Origin: Microlunatus endophyticus
GTDB taxonomy: Bacteria; Actinomycetota; Actinomycetes; Propionibacteriales; Propionibacteriaceae
DNA length: 64,000 nucleotides
Direction of reading: 5' to 3'
Assembly: GCF_014646195.1 (NCBI RefSeq)
Contig: NZ_BMMZ01000007.1
Span: 124,001-188,000 of the forward strand
Below, piece by piece: positions 7,499 to 14,885 of the stretch (its first letter is position 1; each line of letters starts with the position of its first letter). Below the pieces are notes generated by a model. It searched no databases and was not told the origin of the DNA. It saw nothing but the letters and a program-made list of their open reading frames with translations. The translations under genes and the position numbers were made by a program.

Positions 7499-8986
7499 CT
7501 ACTCGGCGCCGGCGCCGACCGCCACGGTGTCCAAGGTGACCTCGACCCCCTCCTCGGCACGTGCATCCCCATGCTCCCGAGACCTGCTGGGCAGGAAGAG
7601 CGCGGCGATCACCGAGGCGGCGAGCACCGCACCACCGACGAAGACGGCGTGCCGAGCGGCGTCGACATAACCGGTCGGCGTCAGCTGCCCGCCGGCGCCG
7701 GTGAAGACCGCAGTCAGCACGGCGACGCCGAGAGCGGTGCCCATCTCCCGCAGTGTCGCGTTGGTGCCCGACGCCTTGGCGTGGTCGGCGGCCGCCATCC
7801 GGTGCAGCACCGCGGTCGAGGACGGCGCGAAGATCAGCCCCATCCCGATCCCGGTGACGGCGAACGGCACGAACATCTGCGAGTAGGGCAGGTCGGGCGT
7901 CATCATCCAGCCGATCCAGGTGATCCCGATCGCCGACAGCGCCAGACCGACCGCGATCGGCAGCCGGGTGCCGAAGCGCGGCACGATCAGGAAGCCGGTC
8001 AACGGCGCGACGACCAGCGGCGCCAGCGTCCACGGCATCGTCAGCACACCGGACATCAGCGGACTGCGGCCCTGCACCACCTGCAGGTACTGGATCAGGA
8101 TGAAGACCGATCCGAAGATCCCGAAGCTGAAGACCATCCCGACCACGTTCGCGGCGGAGAAGCTCCGGCTCCGGAAGAGCCGCAACGGCAGCAGTGGCGC
8201 CGTGGTCGTCGCTTCGCGGACCAGGAACAACCCGATCAGGACGGCGCCGCCGATCAGCGCGCCGAGCACCTCGAGGCTGGACCAGCCGGCGTCATTGCCG
8301 CGGACGATCCCGTAGACGACCCCCAGCACGCCCAGACCTGCCAGCACGAGCCCGATCACGTCGGCACGAAGTCGCTCGCCAAAGCTGTTGCCGACCGCGA
8401 AGAGCACCAGCGGGATCGCGATCAGGCCGATCGGGACATTGATCCAGAAGATGCCCTGCCAGCTCCAGCCCTGGGTGACGGCGCCGCCGACCAGCGGGCC
8501 GAGCGCGACACCGAGGCCGGAGATGCCGCCCCAGATGCCGATCGCCGCGGGCCGCATCCGCTCGCTCACCGAGCCTGCCAGCAGGGTCAAGGACAACGGC
8601 ATCAGAGCCGCACCGCCGACACCTTGCAGGGCCCGGGCGGCAATCAGCTCCCAGGGCTGCGTGCTCAGCCCGGCCAGGGCGGAGGCGGTGATGAAGAGGC
8701 CGGTCGCGATCAGGAAGACCGTACGGCGTCCGAGACGGTCGCCGAGCCCGACGGCCATCAGGATGAACGTCGCGAAGGACAGCGTGTAGGCGTTGACGAC
8801 CCACTGCAGTTCGTCGATCCCGGCGTTGATGTTGCGGGCGATCACCGGCAGGGCGTTGGTGACCACGAGATTGTCCAGGGTCGCCATGAACATCGGCAGT
8901 GATGCGGCGAGCAGCACCAGCCACAGCGGCCGGGTGCGGTTGCGGGCCGCGGGTGCGGCCGGTTCGTCAAGCAAGGCGGTTGCCAT
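7499..8986 (-). CDS. DHA2-family (EmrB/QacA-like) MFS drug exporter, 495 aa
   Basis: A 14-helix-type major facilitator. Helix 1 contains the DHA2 signature LDNLVVTNALPVI; the motif A loop reads LGDRLGRRTVFL; motif C-like GVALGPLVGG is followed by WQGIFWINVPIG, typical of the EmrB/QacA subfamily. It probably exports hydrophobic drugs or dyes by proton antiport. The start is ATG 8986 with GGAGG just upstream. It is divergent from a TetR gene, and the 84-base gap contains two copies of the same dyad, so repression by the neighbouring TetR with induction by a substrate is the likely control. Confidence 0.93.
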   Translation of the reverse strand: MATALLDEPAAPAARNRTRPLWLVLLAASLPMFMATLDNLVVTNALPVIARNINAGIDELQWVVNAYTLSFATFILMAVGLGDRLGRRTVFLIATGLFITASALAGLSTQPWELIAARALQGVGGAALMPLSLTLLAGSVSERMRPAAIGIWGGISGLGVALGPLVGGAVTQGWSWQGIFWINVPIGLIAIPLVLFAVGNSFGERLRADVIGLVLAGLGVLGVVYGIVRGNDAGWSSLEVLGALIGGAVLIGLFLVREATTTAPLLPLRLFRSRSFSAANVVGMVFSFGIFGSVFILIQYLQVVQGRSPLMSGVLTMPWTLAPLVVAPLTGFLIVPRFGTRLPIAVGLALSAIGITWIGWMMTPDLPYSQMFVPFAVTGIGMGLIFAPSSTAVLHRMAAADHAKASGTNATLREMGTALGVAVLTAVFTGAGGQLTPTGYVDAARHAVFVGGAVLAASVIAALFLPSRSREHGDARAEEGVEVTLDTVAVGAGAE

Positions 8987-9020
8987 CGCAAGCCTCCATC
9001 GTACGGAGAGATCTCAGGTT

Positions 9021-9070
9021 GTAATCGAATGATTACCTCCGTCTTCGAGATTAAGTAATCATCCGATAAC
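9021..9070. promoter_or_regulatory. Twin TetR operator between the exporter and its regulator
   Basis: The site GTAATC-N4-GATTAC at 9021-9036 is a perfect dyad. A second, nearly identical site GTAATC-N4-GATAAC occupies 9055-9070 and ends directly against the tetR start codon. One operator is placed over the exporter promoter region and the other over the regulator's start, as expected for repression of both genes. Confidence 0.75.
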
Positions 9071-9715
9071 ATGTCAAGTGTGACCGAGAAAAAAGCTGAA
9101 CGGATTCCCGCAGCCGAGCGCCGGGAGCAGATCCTGCAGGCAGCCGCGCGGGTCTTCGGGGCGCGCGGTTACGCCGGAGCGACGACCGATGTGGTCGCCC
9201 AGGAGGCCGGCATCAGCCAGCCGTACGTGGTCCGGATGTTCGGCGGCAAGGACAACCTGCTGGTCGCGGTGCTGGAGCGAGCCAGGAACCAGGTGCTCAC
9301 CACGTTCCGTCAGGTTCTGGAGGATGCCGGCAGCCAAGCAGGGGCGGAGGAACTCGCGCCCCGGCTGGCGCTGGCCTACGTCGACCTGATCGAGGACGAC
9401 ACCATCCAGATGGCGCTGATGCAGGGATTCCTGCTCGGGCACCATCCGGTGATCGGGCCGTGCGCGCGCCGCGGATTCACCGACATCTATCGGCTGCTGC
9501 GCGACGAGGCCGACTTCGGCCCGGACATGGCGCGGGACTTCCTCGCCCAGGGCATGTTGATCAACACCGTGCTGGCGCTGCGGATCCCGGCCGAGCACGA
9601 CGTCGATCCGACGGCGCGGGAGTTGGTCCAGGAATGCTTCGGCAAGAAGGCCGGCCTGGTGCTGCGGGCCACCGCGGCCCAACAGGCGCGCCAGATCGGC
9701 ACCCCCGCCGACTGA
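9071..9715 (+). CDS. TetR-family transcriptional regulator, 214 aa
   Basis: The N-terminus holds the TetR helix-turn-helix: RREQILQAAARVFGARGYAGATT, then VAQEAGISQPYVVRMFGGKDNLL (about residues 15-65). The C-terminal ligand domain is alpha-helical with no recognised ligand signature. It is divergent from the DHA2 exporter and should repress it through the two dyads in the shared gap. The ATG at 9071 abuts the second dyad and has no Shine-Dalgarno sequence, so the mRNA may be leaderless; a GTG three codons later is an alternative start. Confidence 0.93.
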   Translation: MSSVTEKKAERIPAAERREQILQAAARVFGARGYAGATTDVVAQEAGISQPYVVRMFGGKDNLLVAVLERARNQVLTTFRQVLEDAGSQAGAEELAPRLALAYVDLIEDDTIQMALMQGFLLGHHPVIGPCARRGFTDIYRLLRDEADFGPDMARDFLAQGMLINTVLALRIPAEHDVDPTARELVQECFGKKAGLVLRATAAQQARQIGTPAD

Positions 9716-9767
9716 TCGCGACTGATCGCGACCACTCCTGCGATCCGACTACTCCCGCGATCCGACT
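9711..9767. repeat. Two small tandem duplications between convergent genes
   Basis: ACTGATCGCG is repeated exactly at 9711-9720 and 9721-9730, including the tetR stop codon. A 17-bp unit beginning ACTCCTGCGATCC (9734-9750) is repeated at 9751-9767 with one mismatch. No function is apparent. Confidence 0.6.
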
Positions 9768-10236
9768 AGTCGGTGAGCGACCCTTCCATGCAGGCGGAGG
9801 TGCTGGGTGTGGTCGCTTTGGCGAGCAGTTCGTAGAGGGCGTTGCGCTCCTCGACGTCCAGCCCACACAGCACCGCGGCCTCGGCGGCTTCCAACGCCCG
9901 CTCGGCCTTGGCCAGCTTCGTGTGGCCGGCCTCGGTCAGCAGTACGTGATGCAGCCGCCGGTCCGCCGCTGACCGGCGGCGTTCGATCAGATCCTCGGCC
10001 TCCAGCTCGTTGAGCAGTCCGACGACGTTGGTGCTGTCCAGCTGCAATTCTGCCGCCAGCTCGCGCTGCAGGATGCCGTCGTGCTCGCGGATCACGGTCA
10101 GGGCGACCAGGTGCCGCGGCCGCATGCCGAGCGGGGTCAGGAGTTCCGCCGACTGGACCCGCAGTTTGCGCGCCACATTCTCCAGCAGCGCGCCCGATCG
10201 CCGGGGTGGCTGGTTGACGACGGGCAGCTCCTGCAT
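9766..10236 (-). CDS. MarR-family transcriptional regulator, 156 aa
   Basis: A winged-helix MarR protein. It has the helix-turn-helix LQRELAAELQLDSTNVVGLLNELEAEDLIERRRS and then the wing ADRRLHHVLLTEAGHTKL, which includes the conserved D-x-R. MarR proteins repress neighbouring genes and release DNA on binding phenolic or oxidant signals. It is divergent from the azoreductase-like gene at 10371, so it probably controls that enzyme and itself. The C-terminus contains a single Cys near the end, whose redox role, if any, is unknown. Confidence 0.9.
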   Translation of the reverse strand: MQELPVVNQPPRRSGALLENVARKLRVQSAELLTPLGMRPRHLVALTVIREHDGILQRELAAELQLDSTNVVGLLNELEAEDLIERRRSAADRRLHHVLLTEAGHTKLAKAERALEAAEAAVLCGLDVEERNALYELLAKATTPSTSACMEGSLTD

Positions 10237-10271
10237 GGCTCCAACACTAGCCCGGCAGGCAATGATCGCGT

Positions 10272-10340
10272 CTCAACCATTGATACGCGTTTCACTATTG
10301 AGCGGTCATGTATAGATGATTGGTGCAAGACAATCTATTG
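10272..10340. promoter_or_regulatory. Candidate MarR operator/promoter region
   Basis: Three related words ending ATTGA(T/G) occur in the marR-azoreductase gap, at about 10272-10284, 10291-10302 and 10331-10343. The last contains the small palindrome CAATCTATTG, and TATAGA at 10311-10316 could be a -10 element. The region is AT-rich compared with its surroundings. Binding by the adjacent MarR protein is inference from position. Confidence 0.35.
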
Positions 10341-10370
10341 ATTTCCAGCCACTCATCAGGAAGGCGTGCC

Positions 10371-11012
10371 ATGAGCCACCTGCTCCACATCGACTCCAGC
10401 ATCCAGGGCGACAACTCCGTCAGTCGTACCCTCACCGCTCGCGCCGCCGCGGCGTGGCAGGCCGCTCACCCCGGCGGCACCGTCAGCTACCGGGATCTCG
10501 GCAAGGATCCGATCCCGCACCTCGACGCCGACGCCGGCCTGGCCCGGATGGTTCCGCCGGATCAGCAAAGCCCTGCCCAGCAGGCATCCTGGAATCTGAC
10601 CGTCGAGCTGGCCGAGGAGATCAAGGCCGCCGACACGGTGCTGCTCGGCCTGCCGCTCTACAACTACGGCCCGCCGAGCGTGATCAAGTCCTGGGTCGAC
10701 CACTTGATCGCTCCCGGTCTGACCATCGATCCGGAGACCGGTGCGGGCCTGCTCGGCGGCCGCGATTTCATCGTGATCGCCACCCGGGGCGGCGGCTACG
10801 GTCCCGGTACGCCCAAGCAGGGTTGGGATCACGCCTCGGTCTGGCTGCCGCACGGTCTCTCCCTGACCGGCCTCGAGCCGCGATTCATCGAGGCCGAGCT
10901 GACGCTGGCCAAGGTCACGCCGGCGATGGCGGAGTTGATCCCGCTGGCCGACGAAAGCCTGCGCGCCGCCGAGGCCGAGATCGACGCGCTCTGGGAGCCC
11001 CTCGCCGCCTGA
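10371..11012 (+). CDS. FMN-dependent NADH-azoreductase-like enzyme, 213 aa
   Basis: A flavodoxin-like fold of the AzoR/NQO family. It shows the N-terminal SHLLHIDSSIQGDNSVSRTL phosphate-binding loop, VLLGLPLYNYGPPSVIKSWVDH around the flavin, and a GGGYGPG loop in the C-terminal half. Such enzymes reduce quinones or azo compounds with NAD(P)H by two-electron transfer and protect against electrophiles. The ATG at 10371 is preceded by AGGAAGG. The divergent MarR gene is its likely regulator, matching other MarR-controlled quinone reductases. Confidence 0.85.
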   Translation: MSHLLHIDSSIQGDNSVSRTLTARAAAAWQAAHPGGTVSYRDLGKDPIPHLDADAGLARMVPPDQQSPAQQASWNLTVELAEEIKAADTVLLGLPLYNYGPPSVIKSWVDHLIAPGLTIDPETGAGLLGGRDFIVIATRGGGYGPGTPKQGWDHASVWLPHGLSLTGLEPRFIEAELTLAKVTPAMAELIPLADESLRAAEAEIDALWEPLAA

Positions 11013-11046
11013 TCCGTACGCCTGGGGTTGCGCCTAGTGTGATGGC

Positions 11047-11898
11047 ATGTCCACTCCGCCCTCCTCGTCGTCCGGGGCGTCTTCGGGGTCGTCCTCTGGG
11101 CCGCCGCCGGTCGAGATCCATCGGGAGCGCTCGGTCGCCGAGTCCTTCGGCACCGATCCGATGGGTTACGACCGATGGCGGCCGCGGTATCCGCAGCCGC
11201 TGATCGACCGGATCCTCGCGACCAGTCCCGGCCGTGAGGTGCTCGACGTGGGCATCGGGACCGGGATCGTGGCCCGGCAACTGCGAGACGCCGGGGCGGA
11301 AGTGGTCGGCGTCGAGCCGGATCTGCGGATGGCCGCCTTCGCCCGGTCCTTCGGCTTCGAGGTCGAGGAGTCGAGGATCGAGGACTGGGATCCGCGGGGT
11401 CGGACTTTCGATGCGCTGGTCGCCGGGCAGACCTGGCACTGGGTCGATCCGGCCACCGGTGCCGCGAAGGCCCGTCAGGTACTCCGACCGGAGGGTCGGA
11501 TCGCCCTCTTCTGGAATGCCGGCGATGCGCCCGCGGCGGTCACTGCTGCCTACGCCGACGCCTTCGCGAAGGCAGTGCCCGACTGGCCGGGGCAGATCGG
11601 TCGTACGCCACCACCCGCCGCGCAGCTCTACACGACGATCGCCGACCGGGCCGCCGACGGCCTGCGTTCCGTGGGCGGCTTCAGCGAGCCCGAGCGCTGG
11701 CAGGACGCCTGGCAGCAGCCGTACACCCGGGAGGAGTATCTGGCGATGCTGCCGACCCAGGGGACTCTGACCCGGGTGCCGGCCGAGCGGGTGGCACCGG
11801 TGCTCGAGGCGGTCGGCGCAGCGATCGACCGGCTGGGCGGCAGCTTCGTGATGGAGTACGTGACCACCACGGTGTCAACGACCAGGCTGACCGGGTAG
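11047..11898 (+). CDS. Class I SAM-dependent methyltransferase, 283 aa
   Basis: A Ser/Gly-rich N-terminal tail precedes SFGTDPMGYDRWRPRYPQPL and the SAM-binding motif I, EVLDVGIGTGIVARQL (about residues 65-80). The acidic end of strand 2 follows (VVGVEPDLRM). Motif IV-like FDALVAGQTWHWVDP is typical of the Methyltransf_11/UbiE-like families acting on small molecules. The substrate is unknown. It sits between the azoreductase-like gene and a VOC protein on the same strand with short gaps, so they may be one transcript. Confidence 0.85.
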   Translation: MSTPPSSSSGASSGSSSGPPPVEIHRERSVAESFGTDPMGYDRWRPRYPQPLIDRILATSPGREVLDVGIGTGIVARQLRDAGAEVVGVEPDLRMAAFARSFGFEVEESRIEDWDPRGRTFDALVAGQTWHWVDPATGAAKARQVLRPEGRIALFWNAGDAPAAVTAAYADAFAKAVPDWPGQIGRTPPPAAQLYTTIADRAADGLRSVGGFSEPERWQDAWQQPYTREEYLAMLPTQGTLTRVPAERVAPVLEAVGAAIDRLGGSFVMEYVTTTVSTTRLTG

Positions 11899-11908
11899 AG
11901 GACCTGCC

Positions 11909-12637
11909 ATGGAACCGTTCTGGCTGAAGGTGATGTTGGATTTCACGCCCGATCACTATCAGGGCGCAGTCGATCATTGGCAGCGGCTGACCGGATACGA
12001 CGTCCGCGGTCCGGCCGGCGATCACGCCGAGTTTCAAGGTCTTGCTCCGGTGTCGCGCCCGACTTTCCTCGCCCTGCAACGGATAGCCGACGGTGGCGAT
12101 CGGGTCCATCTCGATCTGCACGTCGCCGACCCGTCCGCTGCTGCCGTCGGTGCGATCGCGGCCGGTGCGACCATGATCACCGACAACCCCGAGTGCGAGG
12201 TCCTGAGCTCGCCGGGCGGATTCGTCTTCTGTTTCGTCGCCGACCCGTCCGAGGGCGTCACGGCCGCATCGATCTGGCCGGATGATCACCGCAGCATCGT
12301 TGATCAACTCTGTATCGACATCCCGTCGCGGCAGTGGGACATCGAGACCGCCTTCTGGGCCAAGATCATCGGTACCGACGTACGTCCGACGGACGAAGCG
12401 GAATTCTCATCGATCGCCCGCAATCCCGGCCTGCCGCTGCGGATCCTGCTGCAGCGCCTGGACGAGCCGACCGGGCTGGTCCGCGGCCACATCGACTGGG
12501 CCACCGACGATCGCGAGGCAGAGACCCTGCGGCACCAGGCGCTCGGCTCGGAGGTCGTACGTCGCCGTGACGGTTGGACAGTGCTGACCGGCCCCGGTGG
12601 CACCTACTGCATCACCGACCGGCTGCCGCTCGCCTAA
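11909..12637 (+). CDS. VOC (glyoxalase-like) superfamily protein, 242 aa
   Basis: The protein has two beta-alpha-beta-beta-beta modules, each ending in a G-G-x-x-F/Y type strand (SSPGGFVFCFVADP and TGPGGTYCITDR), as in glyoxalase/bleomycin-resistance/dioxygenase proteins of the Glyoxalase_6 kind. It starts 11 bases after the methyltransferase stop with ATG, and the coupling suggests a shared transcript. VOC proteins range from metal-dependent lyases to drug-binding proteins; the metal ligands are not clear enough here to choose. Confidence 0.8.
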   Translation: MEPFWLKVMLDFTPDHYQGAVDHWQRLTGYDVRGPAGDHAEFQGLAPVSRPTFLALQRIADGGDRVHLDLHVADPSAAAVGAIAAGATMITDNPECEVLSSPGGFVFCFVADPSEGVTAASIWPDDHRSIVDQLCIDIPSRQWDIETAFWAKIIGTDVRPTDEAEFSSIARNPGLPLRILLQRLDEPTGLVRGHIDWATDDREAETLRHQALGSEVVRRRDGWTVLTGPGGTYCITDRLPLA

Positions 12638-12641
12638 CTCC

Positions 12642-12690
12642 GAGCCTTGTCGAAGGCATGCGCCTGCAGCCTCCTGAGCTTGTCGAAGGG
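12642..12690. repeat. Pair of GAGCTTGTCGAAGG-type repeats between convergent genes
   Basis: GAGCCTTGTCGAAGGC (12642-12657) and CCTGAGCTTGTCGAAGGG (12673-12690) are two copies of the window's short interspersed repeat in the same orientation. They fill the gap between two convergent genes, and the second ends right at the minus-strand gene's stop codon. Confidence 0.7.
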
Positions 12691-13389
12691 TCAGCGTCCG
12701 GTGCGAGTCCAGGCGTCTGCGGGCACGAGGTCGAGCAGATCGCACATCAGATCGAGCTGGGGCATGGCGGCGGCTGCCTCGAAGACGCCCTGGCTGTAGC
12801 TGATCATGTTCGGACCGGAGAAGCGCCAGTCCCAGGGGCCGGTGCGGCGCAGCAGATCGATCACCGCCGGATGCAGGACCCGCCGGCCGAACTGCTCGTC
12901 GTCACACTTGACCTTGAAGGCGTCGTCGAAGGCCTTGTCACCGATGTCCAGGCGTTCGAATCCCAGCGCGGAGGCGACCTTGCCACCGAACATGCCCTCG
13001 GCGCCGACCGTGAAGAGCGGTGCCGCAGCCGGGAGTCCGACGACCCAGATCGGGAAGTGGTGGGTGGTCGACGAGGTCGTCTGCCCGTTGGATGACGTCG
13101 TGGTGTAGCGGTATTCGAAGACGCAGACCGCTCGCCCACGGTAGCTGCCCTGGAGGATGTTGCGGGCCTTGCCACCGAGGGTCCGGAACGGCTTCTGGCC
13201 GTCGTCATAGCGGCCGCTGTAGGAGTTGTCTTCGGCGATGAAGTGCAGGCCGTACTGGGTCGCGAGCCGGGTGAACTCTTGTTCGCGCTCCTCGTTCTTC
13301 CGCTGTTGGGCGAACCAGCTGACGATCGCGATGATCACGATGCCGAAGAACACTGCCCCGACGACGATCACCAGCGTCTGGTCGTCCAC
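12691..13389 (-). CDS. Membrane-anchored protein of unknown function (paralogue B), 232 aa
   Basis: One N-terminal transmembrane helix (TLVIVVGAVFFGIVIIAIV, residues 5-23) is followed by a basic/acidic linker and a ~200-residue soluble domain. The domain has the landmarks YGLHFIAEDN, FGGKVASALGFERLDIGD, FGRRVLHPAVIDLLRRTGPW and SGPNMISY. The upstream gene encodes a protein with the same landmarks in the same order, so the two are tandem duplicates overlapping by 22 bases. I do not recognise a named family; the domain could resemble DUF3137-type proteins but I cannot confirm that. The soluble part should be cytoplasmic if the positively charged linker stays inside. Confidence 0.7.
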   Translation of the reverse strand: MDDQTLVIVVGAVFFGIVIIAIVSWFAQQRKNEEREQEFTRLATQYGLHFIAEDNSYSGRYDDGQKPFRTLGGKARNILQGSYRGRAVCVFEYRYTTTSSNGQTTSSTTHHFPIWVVGLPAAAPLFTVGAEGMFGGKVASALGFERLDIGDKAFDDAFKVKCDDEQFGRRVLHPAVIDLLRRTGPWDWRFSGPNMISYSQGVFEAAAAMPQLDLMCDLLDLVPADAWTRTGR

Positions 13390-14072
13390 TCGGCCTCCCC
13401 CCAGGCGTCAGCGGGGATCCGATCGATCAGATCGCACATCAGGTTGAGCCGAGGCAGGGCGGCAGCCGGCTCGAAAATACCCTCCTGATAGCTGATCATG
13501 TTCGGTCCGGAGAGCCGCCAGTTCCAGGGCCCGGTGCGGCGCAGCAGGTCGATCACCGCCGGATGCAGGACCCGCCGGCCGAACCACTCGTTATCGCACT
13601 TGATCTTGAAGACGTCGTCGAAGCTCGGGTCGCCGATATCGAGCCGGCGGAATCCTATGGCAGCTGCGACCTTGCCGCCGAAGATGCCCTCGTGGCCGAC
13701 CGAGAAGAGCGGGACCGGACGAGGGAGCGCGACGAGCCAGATCGCGTACGAATGCGTCGTCGAGGTGGTCCGCGTCCCGTTGTACGAGGACGTCGTGTAG
13801 CTGTACTGGAAGAGACAGACCGGCCGCCCGCGGAAATTGCCCAACAGGATGTTGCGGGCAGCGCCGCGGCCCTGGAAGGGTGCGTGCCCGTCGCTGTAGC
13901 GGAGCAGGAACGAGTTGTCCGCGGGGATGAACTGCAGGCCGACGCCGGCGGCGAGTCTGCCGAATTCTTCCATCCGGCGCTTGCGGTTCTGCTGCCCGAT
14001 GACCACCAGGACGACCACGAGAGCGATCAGGCCGCCCATGATCACGACAAAGGCCATCAGTCCGGCCACCAT
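13368..14072 (-). CDS. Membrane-anchored protein of unknown function (paralogue A), 234 aa
   Basis: An N-terminal hydrophobic helix (FVVIMGGLIALVVVLVVIG) and a basic stop-transfer QQNRKRR lead into the same soluble domain as the downstream paralogue. It shares VGLQFIPADNSF, RGRPVCLFQYSYTT, FGGKVAAAIGFRRLDIGDPSFDDVF, HPAVIDLLRRTGPW and SGPNMISY. I start at ATG 14072 with GAGGAG upstream; an earlier start adds residues with no ribosome site. The reading frame runs 22 bases into the next gene's start, implying coupled translation. It is divergent from the PadR gene, whose operator lies in the gap. Function unknown. Confidence 0.7.
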   Translation of the reverse strand: MVAGLMAFVVIMGGLIALVVVLVVIGQQNRKRRMEEFGRLAAGVGLQFIPADNSFLLRYSDGHAPFQGRGAARNILLGNFRGRPVCLFQYSYTTSSYNGTRTTSTTHSYAIWLVALPRPVPLFSVGHEGIFGGKVAAAIGFRRLDIGDPSFDDVFKIKCDNEWFGRRVLHPAVIDLLRRTGPWNWRLSGPNMISYQEGIFEPAAALPRLNLMCDLIDRIPADAWGEAEWTTRRW

Positions 14073-14109
14073 GCAAACTCCTCGAGCCCCGCTTGACATT
14101 CACTACCTA

Positions 14110-14139
14110 GTGTCACAGACTAGTGGTAGTCCGTGACAC
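14110..14139. promoter_or_regulatory. PadR operator candidate
   Basis: A perfect inverted repeat, GTGTCAC (14110-14116) and GTGACAC (14133-14139), flanks a core containing ACTAGTGGTAGT, which itself mirrors the ACTACCTAGTGT just upstream. It lies 40 bases before the padR start and close to the divergent membrane-protein gene, so PadR may control both directions. Confidence 0.6.
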
Positions 14140-14178
14140 CGACTACTGAAGTCACGGTAGCAGGCAGGGGGATCATCG

Positions 14179-14532
14179 GTGGACCATCTGACGGAGATGC
14201 TCAAGGGCGTCCTCGAGGGCTGTGTGCTCGAGATCATCAGTCGCGGCGAGACCTACGGCTACGAGATCGCCTCGACGCTGCGGGAGCTCGGCTTCGCCGA
14301 TGTCGTCGAAGGAACGGTTTACACGATCCTGCTGCGGCTGGAGAAGAACAAGCTGGTGATCATTGAGAAGAAGCCGTCGACCCAGGGACCGCCGAGGAAG
14401 TTCTACACCCTCAACGATGCGGGTCGTGCGGAGCTGGCCACCTTCTGGGCCCGCTGGGACTTCGTCTCCACCAAGATCAATGAGCTCAAGACCAATGAAC
14501 CCAAGATCAACGAGGCTCCGAGGAAACCATGA
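14179..14532 (+). CDS. PadR-family transcriptional regulator, 117 aa
   Basis: A short (subfamily s1-type) PadR. The winged helix is seen in LEGCVLEIISRGETYGYEIASTL and EGTVYTILLRLEKNKLVIIEKK, and the wing in PPRKFYTLNDAGRAEL. PadR proteins repress adjacent exporters and respond to their substrates. The gene overlaps the downstream DUF1048 gene by 4 bases (ATGA) and heads the PadR-DUF1048-ABC ATPase-permease operon, a common actinobacterial and firmicute arrangement. The start is a GTG at 14179. Confidence 0.92.
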   Translation: MDHLTEMLKGVLEGCVLEIISRGETYGYEIASTLRELGFADVVEGTVYTILLRLEKNKLVIIEKKPSTQGPPRKFYTLNDAGRAELATFWARWDFVSTKINELKTNEPKINEAPRKP

Positions 14533-14885
14533 TCGGGAACTACCTGAAGAAGCTGATCGGGGACAAGAAGGAGTGGCGGGCGATGGAGGCCCGCGCCCAC
14601 AAGCTGCCCCGTGACTACCAGATCGTCTACGCCGAGATCCAGAAGTACATGTGGAGTTTCTCCGGAGGAACCGGGATGGACATCGTCTACATCCTGCGTG
14701 ACCTGCTGGAGCTCTTCGAGGCGGGAGTCGCCGACGGCAAGAGCGCGCTCGAGGTCACCGGGGAGGATGTCGCCGACTTCGCCGACGAGCTGCTCCGCAA
14801 CGCCAACACCTACACCGAGAACTGGCACAACAAGCTGAATCGCAACGTGCACAAGCGGCTCAAGGGTGAGGAGCCAGAGTCATGA
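14529..14885 (+). CDS. DUF1048-family protein, 118 aa
   Basis: An all-helical soluble protein of the DUF1048 family. It opens with NYLKKLIGDKKEWRAMEARA, continues with LPRDYQIVYAEIQKYMW and GTGMDIVYILRDLLELFE, and ends with VADFADELLRNA and a basic tail. Members sit between a PadR regulator and a DrrAB-like ABC exporter, as here, but their role is not established. It is linked to both neighbours by 4-base ATGA overlaps, indicating tight translational coupling. Confidence 0.85.
   Translation: MIGNYLKKLIGDKKEWRAMEARAHKLPRDYQIVYAEIQKYMWSFSGGTGMDIVYILRDLLELFEAGVADGKSALEVTGEDVADFADELLRNANTYTENWHNKLNRNVHKRLKGEEPES

Noticed and set aside
7571..8902. Open frame of 443 codons opposite the DHA2 exporter
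   Set aside because: Shadow of the transporter gene; dominated by Gln, Asp, Arg and His with no motif.
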